A stretch of 64,000 bases of DNA from Corynebacterium hindlerae (lineage in GTDB: Bacteria; Actinomycetota; Actinomycetes; Mycobacteriales; Mycobacteriaceae). Both the position numbers and the translations under genes were made by a program. Below are positions 36,263 to 45,369 of this stretch, in pieces. The notes under the pieces were generated by a model. That model ran no database searches. It saw nothing but the letters and a program-made list of their open reading frames with translations, and was not told the origin of the DNA. The first letter of the stretch is position 1; every line of letters starts with the position of its first letter. The DNA lies in assembly GCF_014117265.1 (NCBI RefSeq), contig NZ_CP059833.1, positions 1,767,069 through 1,831,068 on the forward strand, in the 5' to 3' direction.

Positions 36263-36823
36263 TTAGACGCGTGTCACAATTCCGTGCAGGATGAGCTTGC
36301 CGAGCTCCCGGTACGCATCTGCAAAGGGCAAGGTAGCAGCGTATGTTCCCTGCTGAATCTGTTCCATCGTGCTGCGGATGATGAGGGTGAGAAATTCTGG
36401 CGCGGTGGTGGAAAACTCCCCCTTCTCCACGCCCTTGTCGATGATTCCGGCGATCTTTTCCGTTGCGGCTGCGGTGTTGAGTTCGTACACCTCGCGGGCG
36501 ACTGGTTCTGTAGCAAGATCTCGCATAAAGGCAGGCGAGGCTGGTTCAAGCGCGCTGGTCATCGCGCTGAAATAGGTTTCCAGGATCGCCTGTTGGGTGC
36601 GCAGTCCCGCTAGCTGGGCATCTACCTGGCGGGTGACTTCCTTGAAGAAAGTGACCAGAATGCGCCGAATGATGTCGTCGCGCGTCCTACCCAACGCATA
36701 TACGGTCGACTTGCTGCAATGGTGGGCAGCTGCTGCACCGTCAATGGTGAAATCGGCGAAGCCGTGGGTGAGGAAGTGGGTGTACAGGGCGTCGAAAAGC
36801 TCGCGCTGGCGGGGGGTAAGCAC
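36263..36823 (-). CDS. TetR-family transcriptional regulator
   Basis: A 186-residue repressor. The N-terminal helix-turn-helix spans FTIDGAAAAHHCSKSTVYAL (about 25-44), with the usual TetR pattern ending in a Tyr; the rest is helical ligand-binding domain. The start is GTG 36823, preceded by GAGGAG. It diverges from the acyl-CoA dehydrogenase gene at 36925, with the dyad at 36865-36888 between them, so it most likely represses that gene and itself in response to an acyl-CoA. Confidence 0.88.
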   Translation of the reverse strand: MLTPRQRELFDALYTHFLTHGFADFTIDGAAAAHHCSKSTVYALGRTRDDIIRRILVTFFKEVTRQVDAQLAGLRTQQAILETYFSAMTSALEPASPAFMRDLATEPVAREVYELNTAAATEKIAGIIDKGVEKGEFSTTAPEFLTLIIRSTMEQIQQGTYAATLPFADAYRELGKLILHGIVTRV

Positions 36824-36864
36824 AAAAACTCCTCAGAAAGTAGTGACGTGGCGCACAATTGACT

Positions 36865-36888
36865 GTACGCTAGCCAATGAAAGCGTAC
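36865..36888. promoter_or_regulatory. TetR operator candidate between tetR and acyl-CoA dehydrogenase
   Basis: Perfect 7-bp arms GTACGCT (36865-36871) and AGCGTAC (36882-36888) are separated by 10 bp, in the middle of the divergent promoter region. This is the typical place and form of a TetR-family operator. Confidence 0.6.
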
Positions 36889-36924
36889 TGATTACTTTAC
36901 CGCCCTACTTTGAGAGGAACGACA

Positions 36925-38124
36925 ATGCCTCCTATTCTGTCCACCATTGCAACGGACTTCCCGAAGGTCCAATTCCCTCACGCTGACATCCTCGGTGTCG
37001 CGGACATGCTCACTCCAGAGGAGCAGGCCCAGCTGCAAACCATTCATGAGTTCCTGCAGACCGAGATCCGCCCGAACGTTGGCGAGTACTGGGATCGGGA
37101 GGAACTTCCCTTCGACATGCTGCCGAAACTCGCCGAGCATGGCCTGGGTGAACTCGACTTCATCTCCGATTCCCGCCTGTTCAAAGGCCTCGTCTACGCC
37201 GAGGTCACCCGCGCCGATGTCTCCCTCTCTGCGCTGGTGGGAATCCACAACGAGCTCATCGTTGATTTCATCAACGCCATGGGTACCCAGGAGCAGAAGG
37301 ACACCTGGCTGCCGGGGCTGCGGAAGTTCCAAAATGTTGGCTGCTTCGCCCTCACTGAACCCGATCACGGCTCCGACATCGCCGGCGGCCTCGCCACCAC
37401 AGCTCAAAAAACCAACGACGGCTGGGTGATCAACGGCGAAAAACGCTGGATCGGCGCCGGCACCTTCGCGGACTTTGCCCTCGTCTTCGCCCGCGATCTG
37501 GACGATAACGAAATCAAGGGCTTCCTCGTCGAACTCGACCGCGACGGTGTCACCCGCGGGAAGATCTCCCGCAAGATGGGTCTGCGCATCATGCAGAACG
37601 CCGATCTGAAGTTCGAGAACGTTGAGATCCCGTTGGCGAATGCATTGCCTGGCGCCGCTTCCTTCGCAGCCACCAACGTACTGCTGCGCAACTCCCGCGC
37701 CTGGGTCGGCTGGCAGGGCGCCGGCATCCAGCTCGCCATGTTCGAAGCCGCCCGCCGCTACGCCATCGAACGTGAGCAGTTCGGCCGACCGCTGGCAAAG
37801 TTCCAGCTCATCCAGGAGCCACTGACCCGGATCCTGGGCAACGCAACGGCGTCGCTTAGCATGATGGCGCAGGTCGCCCGCATCCAGCAGGACGATCAGA
37901 TGGACATGCCACATGCCGCCCTCGCGAAGGCCACCACCACCCGCCTGGCCCGCGAATCCGCCGCCGCCTGCCGCGGCATCTTCGGCGGCAACGGCATCTG
38001 CACCGACTATGAAGCCTCCAAACTCATGTCCGACGCCGAAATCCTCTTCACCTACGAAGGCACCTACGAAATCAACTCACTCATCGTCGGCCGCGCCGTC
38101 ACCGGCACCTCCGCATTCGTATAA
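36925..38124 (+). CDS. Acyl-CoA dehydrogenase
   Basis: A 399-residue FAD-dependent enzyme that introduces the 2,3 double bond into acyl-CoAs. Features are CFALTEPDHGSDIAGGLATT (about 139-158, FAD and substrate loop), WVINGEKRWIGAGTFADFAL, and the C-terminal IFGGNGICTDYEASKLMSDA with TYEGTYEINSLIVGRAVTG, where the catalytic-Glu and FAD adenine sites lie. ATG 36925 follows TGAGAGGA; TTG 36910 is rejected. It belongs to the glutaryl-CoA/short-branched group by its C-terminal pattern. An SDR gene follows 9 bp later, making a two-gene beta-oxidation unit under the divergent TetR. Confidence 0.92.
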   Translation: MPPILSTIATDFPKVQFPHADILGVADMLTPEEQAQLQTIHEFLQTEIRPNVGEYWDREELPFDMLPKLAEHGLGELDFISDSRLFKGLVYAEVTRADVSLSALVGIHNELIVDFINAMGTQEQKDTWLPGLRKFQNVGCFALTEPDHGSDIAGGLATTAQKTNDGWVINGEKRWIGAGTFADFALVFARDLDDNEIKGFLVELDRDGVTRGKISRKMGLRIMQNADLKFENVEIPLANALPGAASFAATNVLLRNSRAWVGWQGAGIQLAMFEAARRYAIEREQFGRPLAKFQLIQEPLTRILGNATASLSMMAQVARIQQDDQMDMPHAALAKATTTRLARESAAACRGIFGGNGICTDYEASKLMSDAEILFTYEGTYEINSLIVGRAVTGTSAFV

Positions 38125-38133
38125 GGAGACGTT

Positions 38134-38877
38134 ATGGACCTCACTGGAAAAGCAGCAATCATCACCGGCGGCGCATCCGGCCTGGGCGCCGCCACCGCCC
38201 GCGCGCTTCACGACGCCGGAGTCAAGGTCTACTCATTCGACCTGCAAGCAGGGGATATTGAGGGCGTTGACTATCGCGTTGTTGATGTAACTTCTGCTGA
38301 CGCAGTCACTGAGGCTGTGCAGTCGGTGGCATCCGAAGCTGAGCTGCGCGTTTTGGTCGCCTGTGCCGGTATTTGCCCATCGCAGCGCATTGTGGGGCGC
38401 AAGGGCCCGCATGACCTGGGGCTGTATGCTAAGACGATTCAGGTGAACTTGATCGGCACGTTTAACGTGCTCACCGCGTTTTCTTCAGTTGTCAGTGAGC
38501 TGGAGCCACTTGATTCCGACGGCCAGCGTGGCGTCGCGATCATGACCGCTTCCGTCGCCGCCTTCGAGGGCCAGGTCGGCCAAGCGGCTTACGCATCCTC
38601 CAAGGGTGGCATCTACGCGCTCACCATCACCGCAGCCCGCGACCTGGCGTCCCTGGGAATCCGAGTGTGCTCGATCGCGCCGGGCGTGGTGAACACCCCG
38701 ATGATGGCCTCTATTTCCGAGGAATTCCGTACCGAGCTGGAATCCCGCGTGCAGTTCCCGTCCCGCATGGCATCCCCTGACGAGTATGCGTTGCTGGTGC
38801 AGCAGATCGTGGCCAACAACTACCTCAACGGCGAGACGATTCGCCTGGACGGTGGCCTGCGCATGCCACCGCGGTAG
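38134..38877 (+). CDS. Short-chain dehydrogenase, 3-hydroxyacyl-CoA dehydrogenase type II-like
   Basis: A 247-residue classical SDR. The cofactor loop TGGASGLGAAT (about 11-21) followed by an Asp (FDLQ) suggests NAD(H). Catalytic residues are Ser in MTASVAAFEGQVGQ and YASSK (about 153-157), with NLIGTFN before them. The insertion with two structure-breaking loops and the ending GETIRLDGGLRMPPR are like HSD17B10/type II 3-hydroxyacyl-CoA dehydrogenases. It sits directly behind an acyl-CoA dehydrogenase, so it likely performs the second oxidation of the same pathway. Confidence 0.88.
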   Translation: MDLTGKAAIITGGASGLGAATARALHDAGVKVYSFDLQAGDIEGVDYRVVDVTSADAVTEAVQSVASEAELRVLVACAGICPSQRIVGRKGPHDLGLYAKTIQVNLIGTFNVLTAFSSVVSELEPLDSDGQRGVAIMTASVAAFEGQVGQAAYASSKGGIYALTITAARDLASLGIRVCSIAPGVVNTPMMASISEEFRTELESRVQFPSRMASPDEYALLVQQIVANNYLNGETIRLDGGLRMPPR

Positions 38878-38923
38878 GTGATGTGGGTGCTCTGGCGGGG
38901 TTTTCGGGCTTTAAGCACTGTTC

Positions 38924-39340
38924 GACGATATTAAATTGACGATGCTTCCTGGATATCGATGATTTTCATTAGGCCGACCTGCAAGCATCGTCAATTTAAT
39001 ATCGTCATTCCCGTGGTGTGGTTCCCGCCCTGGTAGTTCCTTAGCTTGAGATCCTGGGGTTGGGGACGTTGCGTTGTCTGGGTTCGGTAGTGCTGATGTT
39101 GAATTGACGATGTTTCCTGGAGGTCGATGATTTTCATTAGCGTGACCTGCAAGCATCGTCACTCCAACATCGTCATTCCCGTGGCGTGATTCTCGCCTTG
39201 TAATTTCTTAGCTTGAAATCCTGGGTTGTGGGACTTTGCGCTGTCCGATTCCATGATGCTGATATTGAATTGACGATACTTCCTGGATGTCGATGATTTT
39301 CATCAGCGTGACCTGCAAGCATCGTCATTCCAACATCGTC
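38924..39340. repeat. Three tandem copies of a palindromic intergenic repeat (family B)
   Basis: Copies with cores near 38924-39006, 39094-39173 and 39260-39340 repeat at 166-168 bp. Copy 1 has perfect 24-bp arms (38924-38947 and 38983-39006) around a 35-nt loop; copies 2 and 3 have shorter, imperfect arms. The loop sequence CGATGATTTTCAT and the flank GCAAGCATCGTCA are shared. The spacers between copies also resemble each other (cttagcttgaaatcctggg). No gene is supported in 38878-39384. Confidence 0.88.
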
Positions 39341-39384
39341 ATTCCCGTAGTGGGGAGCAAGAATCTTCTTTTGCTGGAACACCC

Positions 39385-40530
39385 CTACCCATACGGTTGC
39401 AGTCCCCAGTAGGGGAACACTGCCTTTGATGTGGCCTTCATTGCAGCGCTAGCCCCGGAGTGCATGATCTGATCCAAGCTGAGCGCATTGACCAGAAAGG
39501 CTGCGCCGGGATCTCCCCAGGTCACTGAGCAGGGCGCGCCGACCCGACGGGACCAGTTGTGTGGCATGGGAGCGGTCGGCTCGAAGGGTATTCCGGCGAC
39601 CGCCGCCATAAGAGCGACCCAGATCCGGGCGACGCTATCGCGGTGGTAGCCACCGCCTCCTAAAGCTACCCAGCGTCCCGAGGCGTAGCGATCCGCCCAG
39701 CGCCCGATGGAAGAATAGGCCCGGTAGAGAGCGTCGACTGATAAGCGCAGGTCGGCCAAAGGATCGTCGCGGTGTGGGTCCGCCCCGTGCTGGGAAATGA
39801 TGATCTCGGGGCGACATACCTTGAGGATCTGCGGGATTAGGGAATGCACGCACCGTAGCCACTCCTCGTCCGAGGTGTCTCGGTCCAGTGCAATGTTCAC
39901 GGCGGTGCCTAAGGCGGAAGGTCCGCCGATGTCGTGGGCGAACCCGGTACCGGGGAACAGGTAGAGGCCGGATTCGTGGATGGAGATGGTGAGCACGCGT
40001 GGGTCGTCCCAGAACTCCTGCTCCACGCCGTCGCCGTGGTGGGCGTCCACGTCGATATACGCCACCCGCTGCGCGCCTTTGTTTAAGAGTGAACGGATCG
40101 CGATGGCGGCGTCGTTGTACATGCAAAAGCCGGACATTCGATCCGGGAACGCGTGGTGCAACCCACCCGAAATGTTAACGGCCCGCTTCCGGCGCCCGGA
40201 CCATACTTCTTCGGCGGCGGCCACGGTTGCGGACACGATGTGGGCGCCAATGGACTCCATTACCGGCGTTACTACTGGATTGTCTTCGACCCCGATTCCG
40301 TGTTCCAGCGAAGGTTCACCCGCGAGCAAAGCATCAATGTATGCGGGGGAGTGAACCATTTCCAGCAGTGCGCGCGTGGGGGCCGGCGGAACTTCCAGGT
40401 CAAAGTGGGACAGGATCCCGAAGTAGTCCGCGAGTTCCACGGCCAAGCGGACACGATCCGCGCCCATCGGATGCGTGTCGCCGAGGTTGTAACCGTAGAG
40501 GGCGTCGTCGAGAAGCAACAGCGGTTTCAT
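39385..40530 (-). CDS. acuC: Acetoin utilization protein AcuC (histone-deacetylase-like lysine deacetylase)
   Basis: A 381-residue zinc-dependent class I HDAC-fold enzyme. Motifs are SGGLHHAFPDRMSGFCMYND (about 120-139, catalytic His pair and Tyr region) and YIDVDAHHGDGVE (about 155-167, zinc ligands Asp and His). Then follow SIHESGLYLFPGTG and QHGADPHRDDPLADLRLS (third zinc ligand). In B. subtilis AcuC deacetylates and reactivates acetyl-CoA synthetase. Its ATG overlaps the stop of the upstream GNAT-acyl-CoA synthetase (ATGA). The pair could therefore form a reversible acylation switch, with one protein adding and the other removing acetyl groups. Confidence 0.9.
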   Translation of the reverse strand: MKPLLLLDDALYGYNLGDTHPMGADRVRLAVELADYFGILSHFDLEVPPAPTRALLEMVHSPAYIDALLAGEPSLEHGIGVEDNPVVTPVMESIGAHIVSATVAAAEEVWSGRRKRAVNISGGLHHAFPDRMSGFCMYNDAAIAIRSLLNKGAQRVAYIDVDAHHGDGVEQEFWDDPRVLTISIHESGLYLFPGTGFAHDIGGPSALGTAVNIALDRDTSDEEWLRCVHSLIPQILKVCRPEIIISQHGADPHRDDPLADLRLSVDALYRAYSSIGRWADRYASGRWVALGGGGYHRDSVARIWVALMAAVAGIPFEPTAPMPHNWSRRVGAPCSVTWGDPGAAFLVNALSLDQIMHSGASAAMKATSKAVFPYWGLQPYG

Positions 40531-43100
40531 AGCGATCGTGCCAGCGGGTCGCGTTCGGTGGCCAGTGGGGCGAGGCGCAGGCGGGCGCCGACGACCGTGG
40601 TGCCGTCATTGCTGGCGATCACCGGGGTGAGCTCAATATCCACGATCGCGGCGATATCGTCCTTCATGCGCGCCACCTGCATAATCAGCTGCTCGATCTG
40701 GTCGAGCTGGGCGGGCAGGGAACCGCGGTAACCCATGAGCAGCGGGGCGGCGCGCAGCTGCTCGATCATGGCGCGGGCGTCGGTGCGGCGAAGTGGTGGG
40801 ACACGCCAGGTGGTGTCGCCGAGCAACTCCGACGGCGGGCCGACGACCCCGAGCGAAACCATCGGCCCCAGCACTGGATCCTCAATCGCACGAATCGACA
40901 GGGTGGTTCCCGGCTTCACCGTGGGTTGCACGACTGCTTCGAACCCGATGCCGAGGTCATGAGCCATCGTCTCCAGCGTCTCCCACGCCGTGGTGAGCGC
41001 CTCCGCGGAGGTGAGGTGGCGCATGACTGCGGAGAGCTCCGGGCGCCCGCGCACAGCGGAGTGGATGTTCTTGAGCACCACGTTCCAGCCGTACCCCTCG
41101 GCGGCAGCTAACGCTTCTGCCAGAGACTTCACCGGCGTCCACGGGATCAGATTGATGCCATACGTGCGCAGGATCTCGGCGGATTCTTCATCGGTGGCCC
41201 AGCGCCCCTGCGGGGATTCATTCAGGATCTGCTGCACTGCCTGCGTCGCGGCGGTTTTGTCGCCTTCGCCGAACTCATCGTCCGGAGTGGGGCGGGTGGC
41301 GGCGCGCTGCTTCTCGGACGCCAAAATGCGCGAGACTGCCTCGATGGCGTCAGCGTAGGTGCCGAAGACCGGGAGCTGTCCGCGCTGCTCGGGGCCGGAA
41401 AGATCCTCTGTTACGGGGCGGAACCCAACAAACGTGCTGATGAGAGGAGTGTTTTCTGTGGTGGCCGCGAGTTGTTGTAGTCCAGCGTAGGCTGCCTCGA
41501 AAAGTTCCTCGCCGATCTCCACAATGCCACTGAGCACCACGTCCGAGGTCTGTAGCGCCTTTTCGGTAGCTGCGAGAATCCCCTCGACGGGATCTTCCAA
41601 TACCGTGACCGCGGTGGGCTCCAGCCCGAAACGCTGCGCCGACTGCGTCATTTGCGCAGTAAGCCCCGCGGAATTGGAGATAACCGTGATCCGCGGGCCG
41701 CGCGGTACCGGCTGGCGCGCGAGCAGCTGAGCAATATCAAACATGGTTTCGCGACGCGTGACCACCATCGCCCCGGTGTTGCGGATGACCTCGTCGAGCG
41801 CCTGCGTGGAGGCAGTTTCCAGGCTGTCCAGCTGGTAGTGGCGAGCGGATTTCAGCGCGCGACTCGGGATGAACACCACCACGCGCTTTTCCAGCGCCAA
41901 GCGCGAGAGAACCCGGAAGAACTTGCGGGGGTTACCGATCGAATCCAGGGATAACAAGCAGATCTCGGTTTGTTCGTCGTCGGCCCAGTATTGGATCACG
42001 TCGTTGCCGGTGACGTCACCAAACGAGCCAGCGCCGATGAACGAACTCAGGCCCGAGCCTCGCTTCAACGCGTAAGAGAGGGTGAGCGTCGCAACGCCAG
42101 CAGACTGCGTAAACAACCCCACCGTGCCCGTGCGCGGCATCGGCGCCGGCGAGGCATTCAGCTGGGTGTGAGTGTTGATAAGGCCGACCGCCGCCGGGCC
42201 CAACGCGCGCAGGCCATAATCGCGCGCCTTATCGACGAACGCCTTCGCATCCTCGAGTGTCAGACCAGGGTTCGTAGAACCTGCGAGCGCCACCACCCCG
42301 AACGCATGCTTTTCTGCAGCACATTTCAGGGCGTCTTCAAAAGTATCCGGGTCATGCTCCACGATCACCAGATCTGTATTGTCCGGGATCTGCTTGTAGT
42401 CAGTGGTGCCGGTGTGGATGCGGAGCTCGCCCTGGAAGCGGGCCTTCGTGAGGTTCGGGATTACCGCCTGCATGTGGTCGACATCGCCAATCACGGCCAC
42501 CGACTTCGGCTGGAGCAGCCGCCGGATCGAATTCGCCTCCGCACGCAACTCCCGGCGGGCCATGACCTCTTTTGATGTCTCAGTGGGGTCGATCGGGAAA
42601 TTCACCGTGATGAAGCCATCCTCTAGCTCCGGATTTACTCGATAACCAGCCTTGATGAAGGTCTGCACCATCGTCCGGTTCTGGGTAAGCATCTCCGCGA
42701 AGAAGGTCTCGATGTCACATTCCCGGCCAATCTGCGCCAAGTGCTCCAGCAGAATATTGGCCACACCCTTATGATGGTGATCGTCCTGCACCAGGAAGGA
42801 CACATCAGCGGTGCGCGTTTCACCCGGGATCAGCGCGTACTTGGCCGTAGCCACAATACTGTCCCTGTCCACCATGACCAACGTGACGCGGTCATGGTGA
42901 TCCACATCCACCCAGTTATCCAGGTCCTCCTCAGTGAGCACCGGGTGTGCTGCGAAAAACCGCAGGTACTTCGACCTATCGGAGACGCGGGAATAGAAGT
43001 CCTGTAGCCCATCGCGGTCTGAAGCGCGCACAGGGCGCAGCGTGACAATATCGCCGTCATTAAGGACGACATCAGCTTCCCAATGCTGCGGAGTAATCAT
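40527..43100 (-). CDS. GNAT acetyltransferase fused to NDP-forming acyl-CoA synthetase domains (PatZ-like)
   Basis: An 857-residue protein with an N-terminal GNAT domain (about 15-165; DDHHHKGVANILLEHLAQIG is the acetyl-CoA loop region), then CoA_binding (SVAVIGDVDHMQ, about 198-209). A Succ-CoA-ligase-like domain follows (VGLFTQSAGVATLTLSYALK), then a C-terminal ATP-grasp domain (about 640-840). E. coli PatZ has the same modules with GNAT at the C-terminus; actinobacterial forms place it first. Start ATG 43100 begins the GNAT domain; a longer start at 43217 is rejected. It is likely a protein lysine acetyltransferase; the ligase half may only sense acyl-CoA. It overlaps acuC. Confidence 0.88.
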   Translation of the reverse strand: MITPQHWEADVVLNDGDIVTLRPVRASDRDGLQDFYSRVSDRSKYLRFFAAHPVLTEEDLDNWVDVDHHDRVTLVMVDRDSIVATAKYALIPGETRTADVSFLVQDDHHHKGVANILLEHLAQIGRECDIETFFAEMLTQNRTMVQTFIKAGYRVNPELEDGFITVNFPIDPTETSKEVMARRELRAEANSIRRLLQPKSVAVIGDVDHMQAVIPNLTKARFQGELRIHTGTTDYKQIPDNTDLVIVEHDPDTFEDALKCAAEKHAFGVVALAGSTNPGLTLEDAKAFVDKARDYGLRALGPAAVGLINTHTQLNASPAPMPRTGTVGLFTQSAGVATLTLSYALKRGSGLSSFIGAGSFGDVTGNDVIQYWADDEQTEICLLSLDSIGNPRKFFRVLSRLALEKRVVVFIPSRALKSARHYQLDSLETASTQALDEVIRNTGAMVVTRRETMFDIAQLLARQPVPRGPRITVISNSAGLTAQMTQSAQRFGLEPTAVTVLEDPVEGILAATEKALQTSDVVLSGIVEIGEELFEAAYAGLQQLAATTENTPLISTFVGFRPVTEDLSGPEQRGQLPVFGTYADAIEAVSRILASEKQRAATRPTPDDEFGEGDKTAATQAVQQILNESPQGRWATDEESAEILRTYGINLIPWTPVKSLAEALAAAEGYGWNVVLKNIHSAVRGRPELSAVMRHLTSAEALTTAWETLETMAHDLGIGFEAVVQPTVKPGTTLSIRAIEDPVLGPMVSLGVVGPPSELLGDTTWRVPPLRRTDARAMIEQLRAAPLLMGYRGSLPAQLDQIEQLIMQVARMKDDIAAIVDIELTPVIASNDGTTVVGARLRLAPLATERDPLARSL

Positions 43101-43173
43101 GTGATCGAGCTTACAGTGGTGCAGGTGCTCTCGGGTGGGGTTTAGGCGGTGGGTTTCGGCTGGTGGGTTTCGC

Positions 43174-43254
43174 TGATATTGGATTGACGATGATTCCTGG
43201 ATGCCGGTGGTTTTCATTAGCGCGACCTGGAAACATCGTCAATGTAACATCGTC
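43174..43254. repeat. Single dispersed copy of palindromic repeat family B
   Basis: The segment from CTGATATTGGATTGACGATG to AACATCGTC resembles the three tandem copies at 38924-39340, including GGTTTTCATTAGCG and GACCTG in the loop. It lies between the GNAT-synthetase start and the DUF3267 gene, 4 kb from the other copies. Confidence 0.8.
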
Positions 43255-43283
43255 AAAAGATCCAGGACACTAAAATCTGCCCC

Positions 43284-43841
43284 ATGGCCACTGAACTCAT
43301 CGAAGAATGGATCCCGGATACAAAAACCGCGATGCTGATGAACGTCGGTGGCATTATCTCCACGTTTGGCGCGATCCTTGGGTTCGCCACGCTGTACTCC
43401 GTGGCTCATCCGGGTCCGCATACCATCGAGTTTTCGGCCCGTGAATTGGGTTTCCTGTTGGGTTCATTGCTGCTGATTCTGTTTCTTATGGTGGTTCACG
43501 AACTGTTGCATGGTTTCGCGTTGCGCACCCTTGGCCACAAGCCGAAGTATGGAGCCACCATGGTTGGTGGTGTCATGCCCGCGTTTTATTGCACCGCGCC
43601 CGGCGCGCGACTAAGAAAAGCCGGGTTCACGTATGTGGCTCTCTTGCCGGGGATTGTACTAGTGATAGTGCCGGCGGTTTACATTCTTGCTGGTCTGCCG
43701 CTTGCGGGGTGGTTGGTTGTTCCCGCTGGTGTGCTGCTGGGTGGTGCTATCGGTGACTGGTTCATGACGTATAAGGCGCTCCGCGCGCCGAAGTTCGCTC
43801 AGATCGAGGATATGAAAGACGGGCTGCGTATCTGGCGCTAG
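43284..43841 (+). CDS. DUF3267 putative membrane metalloprotease
   Basis: A 185-residue membrane protein with about four helices. The second helix ends in MVVHELLHGFALR (about 71-83), an HExxH-type zinc motif characteristic of DUF3267, which resembles site-2-protease-like families. A further short motif, VALLPGIVLVIVPAVY, follows. The function is unknown; proteolysis is suggested only by the motif. The stop overlaps the convergent tatD stop by 4 bp. The start ATG lies 30 bp after repeat family B. Confidence 0.75.
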   Translation: MATELIEEWIPDTKTAMLMNVGGIISTFGAILGFATLYSVAHPGPHTIEFSARELGFLLGSLLLILFLMVVHELLHGFALRTLGHKPKYGATMVGGVMPAFYCTAPGARLRKAGFTYVALLPGIVLVIVPAVYILAGLPLAGWLVVPAGVLLGGAIGDWFMTYKALRAPKFAQIEDMKDGLRIWR

Positions 43842-44530
43842 CTCACCCCAAACAGGCGCTGTTGGTTCTCCAGGATTGCGGGGACCATGTCTGTCCCGCG
43901 CAGAGATGAGATCGCAGCAGCGGTTTCGTGCAGTGCTTGGGATACATCGCGGGCGTGTTCCGTTTCGACTTGCTCGCGTGAGGAAGGGAAGTCGGTCTCT
44001 AACAAGATCCGATCCGCCGGTACCTGTTTCACAAAGGCCCGGCCTCGTTTGGTTTCCAGCATCCGGGGATTGACGGAGATGTAGCCGCCCATTCTGATTA
44101 GCCTGGTGAGCTCATCGGAGTTTCCGGAAAACCAGTGAATGATTGGGGTAGCGGGGCAATCTTCTAGGGCATCCAGTACCGCTGATGCGGAGCGCACCGC
44201 ATGAATGGACATCACGTGCCCCTCATCAAGGGCGGAAACAATGTGCCTGAAAGCTCGCTGCTGCAGGTCAGCGTTGTCGAGGCGGCGCGGGGAAAAATCC
44301 AGCCCGATCTCGCCGATGAATCGGGTGAGGTGCACTGCGTCGTCGAAAAGCTCGAGCTGCTTGTCCATGTCCGATGCCACCCACCACGGGTGGTAGCCCA
44401 GCGACCGCAGCGGGCCGGGGGTAAAAGAGGAGGGCAGGACGGTTTGCGCGACCACCTGCACATCCAGCGCGGCGAGGAAAGCATCGGGATCGGATAAAAA
44501 GTCCAGGTGGTAGTGGGTGTCTAAGAGCAT
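43838..44530 (-). CDS. TatD-family metal-dependent hydrolase
   Basis: A 230-residue TIM-barrel amidohydrolase. Metal-site motifs appear in order: LLDTHYHLDFL (HxH, residues 2-12), FIGEIGLDFSPRR (bridging Glu), HAVRSA, IIHWFSGN and LETDFPSSRE. The family includes DNases and D-aminoacyl or other hydrolases, so the substrate is open. The ATG at 44530 overlaps the 3' end of tcdA; a longer start at 44788 would lie inside tcdA and is rejected. It is translationally coupled to tcdA. Confidence 0.85.
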   Translation of the reverse strand: MLLDTHYHLDFLSDPDAFLAALDVQVVAQTVLPSSFTPGPLRSLGYHPWWVASDMDKQLELFDDAVHLTRFIGEIGLDFSPRRLDNADLQQRAFRHIVSALDEGHVMSIHAVRSASAVLDALEDCPATPIIHWFSGNSDELTRLIRMGGYISVNPRMLETKRGRAFVKQVPADRILLETDFPSSREQVETEHARDVSQALHETAAAISSLRGTDMVPAILENQQRLFGVS

Positions 44531-45300
44531 TCGAGAGCCAGGGCTTCCTCGCGGGAACGGAACAGGCGGGGTGGGCGGGGCATCGGCTCGAGGCCGCAGA
44601 GGCGACGGATGACCTTGCCTGCGATCATCATGCCCATGATCGGTGGCATGTAACTCATCGAACCGAGCGTCTCCGCCTTGGTGGTGCCGTGGCCGGGGCG
44701 CTGTGGGATCTCGGTGGAAAACAGCACCTCGACGCCCTTGATGCGTCGCTTGTTGCACTCCAGGCGCATGACTTTGGAGAGCTGGCACACGGTGGTTTTA
44801 CGCAGATTCGCGAATTTCAGTTGGGTGGGGTCCAAGCGGTTGGCGGCGCCCATGGAACTGAGCAGCGGAATCCCGTTCGAGGCACACCAGTGCGCGACCG
44901 CCAGTTTCTGCGACACCGTATCAATGCAGTCGAGCACGTAGTCGGGACGCGGTAGCTCGTCCAAAACGGCGGGGACGTTGTCCGCAGTGAGGAACACCTG
45001 CTGAGCGATGACGGAGGCAGCCGGGTTGATGTCGTGGATTTTCTCCGCCATAACCTCGGCCTTTACCCGTCCGATGGTGGAGGTGAACGCGATCAGCTGC
45101 CGGTTGATGTTGCTGGCTTCCACGGTGTCACGATCCAGGATGATCAGATTCCCCACCCCACCACGGGCAAGCGCTTCCGCGCACGCCGAACCGACACCAC
45201 CGAGGCCAAGGACCATGACGGTGGCATTCTTGAGGTTTTCCAGGCCGTCGTCGCCGAGCAGGAGGTGGAGGCGGGCGTGACGTTCATCGTGAATGGGCAT
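44521..45300 (-). CDS. tcdA: tRNA threonylcarbamoyladenosine dehydratase TcdA (E1-like)
   Basis: An ATP-dependent enzyme that cyclises t6A at position 37 of ANN-decoding tRNAs to ct6A. The 259-residue ThiF/E1-like protein has the nucleotide loop VLGLGGVGSACAEALARGGV (about 31-50), DRDTVEASNINRQ (about 55-67, with the conserved Asp and Arg) and the DCIDTVSQK segment. The TcdA-type ending SMSYMPPIMGMMIAGKVIRR distinguishes it from MoeB and ThiF, and there is no CxxC pair for sulfur chemistry. It is first in an operon with tatD. Confidence 0.88.
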   Translation of the reverse strand: MPIHDERHARLHLLLGDDGLENLKNATVMVLGLGGVGSACAEALARGGVGNLIILDRDTVEASNINRQLIAFTSTIGRVKAEVMAEKIHDINPAASVIAQQVFLTADNVPAVLDELPRPDYVLDCIDTVSQKLAVAHWCASNGIPLLSSMGAANRLDPTQLKFANLRKTTVCQLSKVMRLECNKRRIKGVEVLFSTEIPQRPGHGTTKAETLGSMSYMPPIMGMMIAGKVIRRLCGLEPMPRPPRLFRSREEALALECS

Positions 45301-45369
45301 GAGGCTCCTGGGTTCCGGTGGTATTAGCTCTGGGGTGGTGGTGACCCACTCCTACTGTAGTGATCCAGA

